Shown: positions 6,659-13,179 of the stretch, one piece after another
Position numbering within the stretch: the first letter of the stretch is position 1
How the letters are laid out: every line of letters starts with the position of its first letter
Assembly: GCA_001825115.1 (NCBI GenBank)
Contig: MHUY01000002.1
Location: 12,924 to 28,186 of the forward strand
Length of the DNA stretch: 15,263 nt
Source of the DNA: Candidatus Yonathbacteria bacterium RIFOXYC2_FULL_47_9
Lineage (GTDB): Bacteria > Patescibacteriota > Minisyncoccia > Phycocordibacterales > UBA1550
Reading direction: 5' to 3'
Notes under the pieces: model-generated
What the model saw: the letters and a program-made list of their open reading frames with translations, nothing else
Told to the model about the DNA's origin: nothing
Databases searched by the model: none
Translations under genes and position numbers: made by a program

Positions 6659-6973
6659 TCAAGACAACCCTCTCCTTAATTGAGTGGAGTTATTATGATG
6701 AAGTTTGTCGATGACTTTTTTGTAGCCACCCTCTCCGGTATTTAGCCATTTTGAAACACGTGCAACGGTGGTGGAGCTAAAGCCTGTTTCTTTTTCGATA
6801 ACAGAGTAGGGGATATTTTGCAAAAGCATCTCTGCTGCCTGCAGTCGCTTTGCTGTTTCTATGATTTCTTTTTCAGTAAGAATATCACGCAGAAAATCCC
6901 GCACTTCCTGAGGTGTCTCGAGTACAAGAACCGCCTGGACAAGTTTTTTATTTTCTTTACTATTCCAATTCAT
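6659..6973 (-). CDS. YerC/YecD family TrpR-like DNA-binding protein
   Basis: This 104-residue protein matches the TrpR-related YerC/YecD family in length and pattern: an N-terminal helical dimerisation part (LVQAVLVLETPQEVRDFLRDILTEKEI), then a helix-turn-helix at about residues 54-77 (IPYSVIEKETGFSSTTVARVSKWL) that aligns with the Trp repressor DNA-reading unit. The C-terminal 25 residues, rich in Gly, Lys and His, are variable. The corepressor, if any, is unknown. The -10 box ends 9 nt before the ATG, so the transcript is probably leaderless. A dyad overlaps that promoter, consistent with autorepression as in TrpR, although its sequence is not the trp operator. It is divergent from the ABC exporter, which it might also control. 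Confidence 0.88.
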   Translation of the reverse strand: MNWNSKENKKLVQAVLVLETPQEVRDFLRDILTEKEIIETAKRLQAAEMLLQNIPYSVIEKETGFSSTTVARVSKWLNTGEGGYKKVIDKLHHNNSTQLRRGLS

Positions 6974-6981
6974 ATACAGTC

Positions 6982-7010
6982 ACTTTACCAAAGTAAAGTA
7001 CAAAAGTCAA
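6982..7010 (-). promoter_or_regulatory. Promoter of the yerC-like gene with candidate operator
   Basis: On the minus strand TTGACT (7005-7010) and TAAAGT (6982-6987) are 17 nt apart. A perfect 7-bp inverted repeat, ACTTTAC-CAAA-GTAAAGT (6982-6999), covers the -10 and half the spacer, where a bound repressor would exclude RNA polymerase. The TrpR-like product of this gene is the obvious candidate to bind it; that is inference. Confidence 0.7.
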
Positions 7011-7070
7011 GTAAAATGTAAAATATGAAAAACCCAGACCACCTTTCTAAATAAGCTTTTGAGGGCCATA

Positions 7071-7079
7071 TGCTACAAT
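7071..7079 (+). promoter_or_regulatory. Extended -10 promoter of the ABC exporter (leaderless type)
   Basis: TGCTACAAT is an extended -10 box whose last base lies 10 nt before the ATG at 7089. No good -35 is present. The predicted first base is within about 3 nt of the start codon. Confidence 0.6.
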
Positions 7080-7088
7080 ACAGCCTAT

Positions 7089-8891
7089 ATGTCTGAGGAA
7101 AAACAAACAACAACAAAACGACATAAAGAAAAAAAGGATGCATTCAAGGGGTGGGGGATTGCATGGCGGTATATTTCAGCAAACCGAAAAGAGCTTAAGG
7201 TTTTGGTGTGGCTCGGTGTTTTTTCTGCACTCGCGAATGGTTCGGTGCCGTATGTCGCAGGTAAGTTTTTTGATGCAATTGTAGAGCCGAGTATGATTAT
7301 TTTGGGAGATCTTGACGTGGCTCTTTGGGTCGCACTCCTTTTTGTGTGGGGCGTGTTTCAGGTTATTGCACTCACAATTGATTGGGTGTGGGATGTGAGG
7401 AATGAGAAGTTTGGGTCAGCCATTTTTGTTGACTATAAATCAGAGGCGTTCTCAAGACTTCTTTTGCTTCCGACAGAGTTTCATAAAGGGCGAAAGATGG
7501 GTGAGGTAATGGAGGGAATAAATCGTGCAGGGAATGGATTGTATTCGATCGTTAGTCGTGTGGTCGTTGACCTTGCTCCTAAGTTTCTTTCCATTGCGGT
7601 TGGCCTTGGATTTACTTTTTACATGAATATACATTTAGCGGTTGTACTCCTTGTTGGAGTAGTGCTTTATGTTTTTGTGCTTGTTCGTACCGTGCCACGC
7701 GCCGTACCACTTCAGCGCAAGACGCATAAGGCATGGCAGAAGGCATATGGGGTTATTCACGAAGCTACAGGGAACATTGCTATGGTGAAGCAGTTTGCGG
7801 CGGAATTTTTTGAAAAAGCGAAGATACAAAAGAAGCTTGGTTATGCAAACTCCCTTGGCCTTACTCTTGAACGCATTTGGACAAACATCCGTTTTTCGAG
7901 TCGCGCGATTGTGTTTGGCGTGCAACTCATAATTTTCATTCTTTCTGTCTTTGCGATTCAGGCGGGAACAATGACACTCGGCGAACTTCTTGCATTCAAC
8001 GCGTACTCGGCGATGGTGTTCGGACCGTTTGTCATTCTTGGGCAGAATTGGCAGACTTTGCAAAATGGGCTGGTTGCACTTGAGGGTGCGGAAATAATTC
8101 TGACACTTCCTTCCGAAGAGTACGAGCCAAAGGGGTCAATAGTACCCAAGATGACGCACGGGGCGATTGAGTTTAAGAATGTTTCATTTGGATACAAGAA
8201 AGGAAATCAAGTACTTCACGGAGTTAATTTTACTGCAGAACCAGGGCAGATGGTGGCCCTCGTGGGTGAGTCGGGTGCGGGTAAAAGTACGCTTATCGAC
8301 CTCATTTCTGCGTACTATTTTCCTACAAAAGGCGAGGTGTTTGTCGACGGTGTTTCAACGAGTAACTGGAACCTTAGTGCATTGCGCGGAATGATCGCAA
8401 TCGTACCGCAAGAGGTGTCGCTCTTTCACGATACTATTGAGAAAAATCTTGCGTATGGCCCAAAGAGTCATACCAAAGCGGCACTCGTGCGCGCAGCGCA
8501 CGAGGCTCACGCAGATGTGTTCATTGATAAGTTTCCGAAAAAATATGAACAGGTAGTAGGGGAGCGAGGGGTGAAACTTTCCGTTGGACAAAAGCAACGT
8601 ATTGCGATTGCGCGAGCAATTTTGCGTAATCCAAAGATTTTGATTTTGGATGAGCCAACGAGCGCGCTGGACAGTGAGACGGAAAAATTTGTGACCGAAG
8701 CGCTTGATCGCGTAATGGTGGGGCGTACAACATTTGTCATTGCACATCGTCTGAGTACTGTGCGTCGAGCCGATAAAATCCTCGTGCTTGAGGGGGGTAA
8801 AATTATTGAGTATGGCACACATGATGAGTTGATGGCTATAGAAAACGGCAACTACCGCCATCGTTACGAGCTCCATGTGGGATTGGTATAG
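7089..8891 (+). CDS. ABC exporter half-transporter (membrane domain fused to ATPase)
   Basis: This 600-residue protein is a type IV (MsbA/multidrug-like) half-transporter that works as a dimer in the cytoplasmic membrane. Residues about 35-320 form the six-helix membrane domain; hydrophobic segments are clear near 37-60, 80-105, 160-205 and 275-330. The ATPase domain has Walker A GESGAGKST (from 393), the Q-loop in IAIVPQEVSLF, the signature LSVGQKQR (497-504), Walker B ILILDEPTSALD (catalytic Glu522) and the H-loop His553. The signature has Val in place of the usual first Gly of LSGGQ. The substrate cannot be told; lipids, peptides and drugs are all possible. A TTG at 7059 would add 10 residues but lies upstream of the -10 box, so the ATG at 7089 is preferred. 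The partner is probably itself, since no second half-transporter adjoins. Confidence 0.93.
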   Translation: MSEEKQTTTKRHKEKKDAFKGWGIAWRYISANRKELKVLVWLGVFSALANGSVPYVAGKFFDAIVEPSMIILGDLDVALWVALLFVWGVFQVIALTIDWVWDVRNEKFGSAIFVDYKSEAFSRLLLLPTEFHKGRKMGEVMEGINRAGNGLYSIVSRVVVDLAPKFLSIAVGLGFTFYMNIHLAVVLLVGVVLYVFVLVRTVPRAVPLQRKTHKAWQKAYGVIHEATGNIAMVKQFAAEFFEKAKIQKKLGYANSLGLTLERIWTNIRFSSRAIVFGVQLIIFILSVFAIQAGTMTLGELLAFNAYSAMVFGPFVILGQNWQTLQNGLVALEGAEIILTLPSEEYEPKGSIVPKMTHGAIEFKNVSFGYKKGNQVLHGVNFTAEPGQMVALVGESGAGKSTLIDLISAYYFPTKGEVFVDGVSTSNWNLSALRGMIAIVPQEVSLFHDTIEKNLAYGPKSHTKAALVRAAHEAHADVFIDKFPKKYEQVVGERGVKLSVGQKQRIAIARAILRNPKILILDEPTSALDSETEKFVTEALDRVMVGRTTFVIAHRLSTVRRADKILVLEGGKIIEYGTHDELMAIENGNYRHRYELHVGLV

Positions 8892-8903
8892 GAGACAAAT
8901 TGG

Positions 8904-8960
8904 CAAACAAAAATCACGCATACTTGTTGTGTGCGTGATTTTTGTTTGTGATTATTTACT
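8904..8960. terminator. Palindromic bidirectional terminator, repeat copy 2
   Basis: A 20-bp stem (8904-8923 with 8929-8948, one G-T pair) with A/T tracts at both ends lies between two converging genes, the ABC exporter (stop 8891) and the PfkB kinase (stop at 8963). This is the position expected of a shared terminator. The 57 nt match copy 1 at 3677-3733 except for two bases in the loop and upper stem. Confidence 0.85.
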
Positions 8961-8962
8961 GC

Positions 8963-9967
8963 CTAGTCTAGTTTGACCGCCTTGTAGTCTGCAGGAGCTT
9001 CGGCGAGGAATTTCTCGAGAGCTTCACGGGAGAGGAGGCCTGCTTGTGCGCCAATCTTTTGAACAACAGACATTGAGTTGATGGGCGCCCAGGTAATCGC
9101 TTCGCTTGGTGTTTTACCAAGGGCGAGTGCGGAGATGAATGTTGAAGCAAATGAATCGCCTGCTCCAGTACGATCAACGGGTGCTTGTGGGTCAGGGTAA
9201 ACCGGCATGTACCACGCATCGCTGCCGTCGTATACATACGCTCCCTTGGGGCCGTCGGTGATGACGATGATCTTTGGTCCGAGAGTGGTCATCATTTTTG
9301 CGAGTTTCTTTGGCTCAGGCTCTTCGGTGTTCAAGATGAGACGGGCCTCTTCTACATTACAGAAAAAAACTTCGGTATGGGCATAGAGATCTTTAAGAGT
9401 TTCTGCGCCGAGTTTGATCTGAAAAGTTCCTGGCTGAAATGCGAGCTTGGTTTCAGGGTGCGCTGCGAGGTATGTAGCTATCTCGTGATGATAAGGAAGT
9501 GACTGTTCGTTGAGTGACGAGAGGTAAAGCCAGCGGGGTCCTGGTGTGTCGAGGGGGAGGGTGTACGGGAAGTCCTCGTGTTTGATGAGGATCGTGCGCT
9601 CGCTGTCGTAGCGAAGTACATAGTGATAGTTGGTCTTGATACCTTCGTATTGTTTGATGTACTGTGTGCCGACGCCATCTTTTTTGAGAGATTCAAGGCA
9701 TTTTTCTCCGTCGTCGTCTTTACCAAGATTGGTGATGAGGGCGCTCTTGAGGCCGAGACGTGAAGCAGAAACGCAGGCATTGGCACTGTTGCCAACCGCA
9801 TAGACGACCTCTACAGAGTCATAAGGAATTTTGGTGCCAAAGTCCATACAGATCTCGCACGCATTAGTATCAACGCGACAATTGGTGTGCGCCTGATCTT
9901 GGCGAAGCTGAATAAATGCATCGACGACCGTGTCACCGATACCCACAAAGTCTAATTGGTTCTCCAT
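8963..9967 (-). CDS. PfkB-family carbohydrate kinase
   Basis: This 334-residue protein is a ribokinase/PfkB-fold sugar kinase. It shows the first family signature, GNSANACVSASRLG, which follows the sugar-binding region, and the second, DRTGAGDSF (265-273), with catalytic base Asp271 and the GAGD anion hole. ITDGPKGAYVYDG is the usual nucleotide-binding strand. It would phosphorylate a sugar or sugar phosphate with ATP. The divergent neighbour is a class II fructose-bisphosphate aldolase, so fructose 6-phosphate (phosphofructokinase role) is an attractive guess; ribose, adenosine or other sugars are not excluded. An N-terminal cysteine cluster (Cys30, Cys37, Cys40) is uncommon in characterised members. 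The -10 box places the transcript start about 25 nt before the ATG; no convincing Shine-Dalgarno is seen. Confidence 0.9.
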   Translation of the reverse strand: MENQLDFVGIGDTVVDAFIQLRQDQAHTNCRVDTNACEICMDFGTKIPYDSVEVVYAVGNSANACVSASRLGLKSALITNLGKDDDGEKCLESLKKDGVGTQYIKQYEGIKTNYHYVLRYDSERTILIKHEDFPYTLPLDTPGPRWLYLSSLNEQSLPYHHEIATYLAAHPETKLAFQPGTFQIKLGAETLKDLYAHTEVFFCNVEEARLILNTEEPEPKKLAKMMTTLGPKIIVITDGPKGAYVYDGSDAWYMPVYPDPQAPVDRTGAGDSFASTFISALALGKTPSEAITWAPINSMSVVQKIGAQAGLLSREALEKFLAEAPADYKAVKLD

Positions 9968-9998
9968 ATATAATTTCTATTACCTATTAAGTCTATCT

Positions 9999-10030
9999 AG
10001 TATACCACCATTGATTCATTATGGTATACT
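9999..10030. promoter_or_regulatory. Overlapping mirror-image promoters of pfkB-like and aldolase genes
   Basis: AGTATACCA (9999-10007) and TGGTATACT (10022-10030) are perfect inverted copies, each an extended -10 (TGGTATACT) for one of the divergent genes. Each -10 lies in the -35 zone of the other, and neither has a consensus -35. Two polymerases could not occupy both at once. Predicted leaders are about 17-25 nt on each side. Confidence 0.7.
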
Positions 10031-10053
10031 AAAAAGCATAACTACATATAAAT

Positions 10054-10920
10054 ATGAACACTGTACCAACATTGCGTGAGACAATCCGTATTGCAGAAGA
10101 AAAAGGAGTTGCTGTCGGGCACTTTAATATTTCAGACCTCGAGAGTTTTTGGGGTGTTATCAAGGGAGCCAAGGCTGCGGGCGTACCCGTCATTATTGGC
10201 GTATCGGAAGGTGAGCGTGATTTTGTTGGCATTCCGCAGGCTGTTGCCCTCGTGAAGACGGTTCGCGATGAAGGATACCCCGTATATCTTAATGCCGATC
10301 ACTCGTATTCATTTGAGCGTGTAAAGGAGGCAATCGATGCAGGGTTTGACGCAGTTATTTTTGATGGTGCAAAGCTTTCGTTTGAAGAGAACGCGCGTGT
10401 CACCAAGCAGTGTGTGGAATATGCACGCAGTGTAAACCCTGAGATCCTTGTTGAGGCAGAGCTTGGCTACATTGGTTCAGGTTCAAAAGTGTTGGATGAA
10501 GTTCCTGAAGGTGTGTCGCTTGAAAACCTTACGACCGGCGAGGAATCCGAGCGTTTTGTAAAAGAGACAGGTATCGATCTCTTTGCGCCATCGGTAGGGA
10601 ACATTCATGGCATGTTGCGTAATGCTCCTGAGCCACGCCTCAATATCGAGCGTATTAAAGAAGTCCGCCAAGCTGCGGGTGTACCCCTCGTGCTTCACGG
10701 AGGATCAGGGACGAGCGACGAGGATTTCCAGAGTGCCATCAAGGCGGGAATTGGTCTTATTCATATTAATACCGAGATTCGTGTGGCGTACCATGATGCG
10801 GTCAAGGCATATTTGAACGAACATCCTGACGAAACGGCACCCTACAAGTTTATGAAGCCGGCGGTGGACGCGGTGGCTGCTGTTGTGGAAAAGCGCATGA
10901 GACTCTTTAATTTCCTCTAA
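10054..10920 (+). CDS. fba: Class II fructose-bisphosphate aldolase
   Basis: This 288-residue protein has the class II (zinc) aldolase pattern. It includes LNADHS with catalytic Asp82 and zinc ligand His83, VEAELGYIGSG (134-144), the second zinc ligand in GNIHG (His185), the third in LHGGSGT (His215) and the phosphate-binding INTEIR (238-243). It cleaves fructose 1,6-bisphosphate to dihydroxyacetone phosphate and glyceraldehyde 3-phosphate, or acts on a related ketose bisphosphate such as tagatose 1,6-bisphosphate. The length suits the shorter GatY/KbaY-like or Bacillus-type branch. It is divergent from a PfkB kinase through overlapping promoters, so the two steps are likely co-regulated. A terminator follows, and its right arm holds the -35 of the next gene. 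No Shine-Dalgarno is seen. Confidence 0.92.
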   Translation: MNTVPTLRETIRIAEEKGVAVGHFNISDLESFWGVIKGAKAAGVPVIIGVSEGERDFVGIPQAVALVKTVRDEGYPVYLNADHSYSFERVKEAIDAGFDAVIFDGAKLSFEENARVTKQCVEYARSVNPEILVEAELGYIGSGSKVLDEVPEGVSLENLTTGEESERFVKETGIDLFAPSVGNIHGMLRNAPEPRLNIERIKEVRQAAGVPLVLHGGSGTSDEDFQSAIKAGIGLIHINTEIRVAYHDAVKAYLNEHPDETAPYKFMKPAVDAVAAVVEKRMRLFNFL

Positions 10921-10930
10921 AAGCATCCCG

Positions 10931-10975
10931 AAAAGGTAAAAATGGCGTAAAAATGCGCCATCTCTTGCCTTTTTC
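10931..10975 (+). terminator. Terminator after the aldolase gene
   Basis: A two-part hairpin: outer arms AAAAGGTAA (10931-10939) with TTGCCTTTT (10965-10973), and inner arms ATGGCGTA (10942-10949) with TGCGCCAT (10954-10961), loop AAAA, each with one G-T pair. A short T run ends it. The outer right arm also holds the -35 box of the bL25 promoter. Confidence 0.65.
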
Positions 10976-10992
10976 TTAAAAATACGTATACT
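10965..10992 (+). promoter_or_regulatory. Promoter of the bL25 gene (leaderless type)
   Basis: TTGCCT (10965-10970) and TATACT (10987-10992) are 16 nt apart. The last base of the -10 is 10 nt before the ATG at 11002, so the transcript likely starts within 3 nt of it. Confidence 0.65.
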
Positions 10993-11001
10993 AACTCAAT
11001 T

Positions 11002-11634
11002 ATGACAATCACACTCAAAGGAGAAATTCGTGAAGGAAATTCAAAGCTTGCAGAGTTGCGCGCTCAGGGTTTTATTCCCGCAGTATTTTACGGACATAAA
11101 CAAGCAGCTACACCTTGCGTGTTCCTCTTGAATGAATTCAAGAAGGTTTGGAAAACAGCCGGCGAATCAACCGTAGTAATACTCGAAATGCCTACCGGTA
11201 AAGTGAACGCACTTATTACGGAAGTTCAGTATGACCCTGTAAAAGGCGAGCCAGTCCACGCTGACTTCTATGTTATCGAAAAAGGTCATGAAGTTACGGT
11301 TCACGTTCCTGTTGAGTTTACCGGCATAGCACCTGCAGTAAAAGACCTCGGTGCTACATTGGTAAAAGCACTTCACGAGATTGAGATTAAAGCACTTCCA
11401 GAGAATCTTCCTCATGGACTCACTGTTGATGTTTCTTCACTCGCTACCCTTGATAGTCAGATTACCGCAGGAGAAGTTGTTCTTCCAAAGGGTGTGACAT
11501 TGGTAACACAAGGTAAAGAAGTGGTTGCCGCTATTGCCGTAGCAAAGGAGGAGGTAGAGACCCCTGTTATGGACCTCGCTTCAATCGAAGTTGAAAAGAA
11601 GGGCAAGAAAGAAGAGGAACCAGCTGCAGAGTAA
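11002..11634 (+). CDS. rplY: Ribosomal protein bL25, long (Ctc/TL5) form
   Basis: This 210-residue protein is a two-domain bL25. The N-terminal 5S rRNA-binding domain runs over about 1-90 (MTITLKGEIREGNSK, then GFIPAVFYG, and EPVHADFYVI at its end). The C-terminal beta domain runs over about 95-185 (HEVTVHVPVEFTGIAPAVKDLGATL, then LPENLPHGLTVDVS). An acidic/lysine tail with EEEPAAE ends it. It binds 5S rRNA in the central protuberance of the large subunit. The start is fixed by the -10 box 10 nt upstream and no Shine-Dalgarno is present. The gene is bracketed by terminators, so it is a single transcript with close coupling to its neighbours only by position. Confidence 0.95.
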   Translation: MTITLKGEIREGNSKLAELRAQGFIPAVFYGHKQAATPCVFLLNEFKKVWKTAGESTVVILEMPTGKVNALITEVQYDPVKGEPVHADFYVIEKGHEVTVHVPVEFTGIAPAVKDLGATLVKALHEIEIKALPENLPHGLTVDVSSLATLDSQITAGEVVLPKGVTLVTQGKEVVAAIAVAKEEVETPVMDLASIEVEKKGKKEEEPAAE

Positions 11635-11654
11635 CTTCTTAACATTCTCAATAC

Positions 11655-11693
11655 AAAAAAACCGCCCCAAGGTACTCTTGGGGCGGTTTTTTT
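11655..11693 (+). terminator. Strong intrinsic terminator of the bL25 gene
   Basis: A perfect 10-bp GC-rich stem (11662-11671 with 11677-11686), loop GTACT, is extended by seven A before and seven T after it. Its T run is immediately followed by the extended -10 of the next gene. Confidence 0.95.
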
Positions 11694-11701
11694 GTTATAA
11701 T
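11693..11701 (+). promoter_or_regulatory. Extended -10 promoter of the transglycosylase gene (leaderless type)
   Basis: TGTTATAAT begins in the last T of the bL25 terminator and ends 10 nt before the ATG at 11711. The -35 zone would lie within the terminator stem. The overlap means termination of one gene and initiation of the next happen on the same 40 bp. Confidence 0.7.
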
Positions 11702-11710
11702 AGAACCTAT

Positions 11711-13078
11711 ATGTTAAAAAGTTTCTTTTTAAAGCTCTCGGGGGCTTTCCTATTGTTTGCCATCGCGCTTGGCGGTTTTGGTTTGGTTGCGAGTGCACAG
11801 ACTGCTGCGCCATGTGACGCAGCGTGTCGTGCAAAACTCGAAGCAGAGCTTGCGGCGGTAGAAAAAGAAATAAACCTGCAAGACGCACTCGTTAAAAGCA
11901 AACAGACCGAAGGGGCGACTCTCAAGCGCGATGTAGATATTTTGAATGCACAGATTCAAAAGACAAAGCTCTCTATTAAGTCTCGAGATATTGCTATCTC
12001 TGGCCTCTCTGAGGACATCAGGACAAAAAATAAGACTATTACCGTCTACTCGGCAAAGATTGATCGTGAGCGAGACTCTCTTGCTGCGCTCTTGCGTCGT
12101 ACTGATGAGCTCGATTCTTATTCTCTTGCAGAGGTGGCACTTTCTGACAAGCCGCTTTCGGAATTCTTTGCTGACGTCGACGCATTTCAGTATGTAGAAG
12201 AGGCTATTGGTCAATCGATTGCAGAAGTTGGCGTTGCTAAAAAAATAACCGAAGAGGCAAAAACCGCCCTTGAAGAAAAAAAAGATAAAGAGACCGACAT
12301 ACGCTACCAAAAGGAGCTTGAAAAAAAGTTCCTTGCCGCCAAAGAAACTGAAAAGGCGCGAGTGTTGAAAGTAACCAAAGGGCAAGAGGCTGCTTACAAA
12401 AAAGTACTTCAGGAAAAACAAGCCAAAGCGGCAAGTATTCGTGCGGCACTCTTTGCTCTTCGTGACTCCGGAGAGATACCGTTTGGTCAAGCGTATGATT
12501 ACGCAAAAATTGTTTCGCAAAAGACCGGGATAAGGCCGGCATTTCTCCTCGCTATTTTTATGCAGGAGTCCGGCTTTGGAAAGAATCAGGGGTCGTGTTA
12601 CTTAAAAGACCCACTTACGGGAAGTGGAGTGGGGAAGAATACGGGAACGCCGTTTGCTGATGTGATGAAGCCAGGAAGAGACGTGAAGCCATTCCTGAAC
12701 CTTACGGAAAAACTTGGGCGTGATCCATATACCACACCCGTATCTTGTCCACAGCAAGCAGGGTATGGTGGCGCTATGGGGCCAGCACAGTTCATTCCTT
12801 CGACTTGGGTGTTGTATGAAAATCTTATAACCAGAGCCCTCGGTATTTCTGTGGCAGATCCATGGCGCGCACGCGATGCATTTATGGCGGCAGGATTTTT
12901 ATTGAAAGACAACGGCGCAAAAGCGGGCTCATATAGCGCCGAGCGTGATGCTGCTTGCAAGTACTTTTCGGGGTCAAAGTGTTCAAAGTCTTCGTGGGCG
13001 GCAACATACGGAAGTCAGGTTATGAGTAAAGCTGCAACTATTCAGGCCACCATGATCGACCCCATCGAGAACTCATAA
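11711..13078 (+). CDS. Secreted murein lytic transglycosylase with EnvC/PcsB-like coiled coil
   Basis: This 455-residue protein starts with a signal peptide (hydrophobic 9-28, cleavage after VASAQ or nearby). A long coiled coil follows (about 38-250, Lys/Glu/Ala-rich with a break near 133-175), like the regulatory part of EnvC/PcsB proteins. The C-terminal catalytic domain (about 255-445) has FLLAIFMQESGFG with the likely catalytic Glu286 and GYGGAMGPAQFIPSTW (351-366), typical of MltB/SLT-type lytic transglycosylases that cleave peptidoglycan glycan strands. Six cysteines are present in the exported part (35, 39, 296, 346, 416, 424), so disulfides are possible. The start at 11711 is preferred over an upstream ATG at 11591, which lies inside the bL25 gene and would place the bL25 terminator in coding sequence. 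A role in division or cell-wall remodelling is inferred. Confidence 0.88.
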   Translation: MLKSFFLKLSGAFLLFAIALGGFGLVASAQTAAPCDAACRAKLEAELAAVEKEINLQDALVKSKQTEGATLKRDVDILNAQIQKTKLSIKSRDIAISGLSEDIRTKNKTITVYSAKIDRERDSLAALLRRTDELDSYSLAEVALSDKPLSEFFADVDAFQYVEEAIGQSIAEVGVAKKITEEAKTALEEKKDKETDIRYQKELEKKFLAAKETEKARVLKVTKGQEAAYKKVLQEKQAKAASIRAALFALRDSGEIPFGQAYDYAKIVSQKTGIRPAFLLAIFMQESGFGKNQGSCYLKDPLTGSGVGKNTGTPFADVMKPGRDVKPFLNLTEKLGRDPYTTPVSCPQQAGYGGAMGPAQFIPSTWVLYENLITRALGISVADPWRARDAFMAAGFLLKDNGAKAGSYSAERDAACKYFSGSKCSKSSWAATYGSQVMSKAATIQATMIDPIENS

Positions 13079-13100
13079 TCAACCCCAGAGGTCTTAAAAG

Positions 13101-13129
13101 TTGACTTATAAAACGATTTTGCGTATAAT
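13101..13129 (+). promoter_or_regulatory. Sigma70-type promoter of typA
   Basis: TTGACT (13101-13106) and TATAAT (13124-13129) are 17 nt apart, one of the two best promoters in the window. The leader is about 45 nt and contains CCGC-N5-GCGG followed by ATTTTTTG (13146-13165), a short hairpin that might act as a weak attenuator. Confidence 0.85.
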
Positions 13130-13179
13130 ATGCGCATTAGTTTAACCGCGCTCGGCGGATTTTTTGTTTAATAAAACCT

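Noticed and set aside
7059..7088. TTG start adding 10 residues to the ABC exporter
   Set aside because: The extended -10 at 7071-7079 lies inside this extension, so the ATG at 7089 is better.
8355..8921. 188-codon open frame on the minus strand
   Set aside because: It is antisense to the conserved ATPase domain of the ABC exporter and has no protein-like pattern.
11591..11710. Upstream in-frame start giving a 495-aa transglycosylase
   Set aside because: It would begin inside the bL25 gene and run through its terminator; the ATG at 11711 directly precedes a signal peptide and follows a -10 box.
11750..12520. 256-codon open frame on the minus strand
   Set aside because: It is antisense to the transglycosylase coiled coil; Phe/Leu/Cys-rich composition is the mirror of Lys/Glu-rich codons, and no promoter or family pattern is seen.
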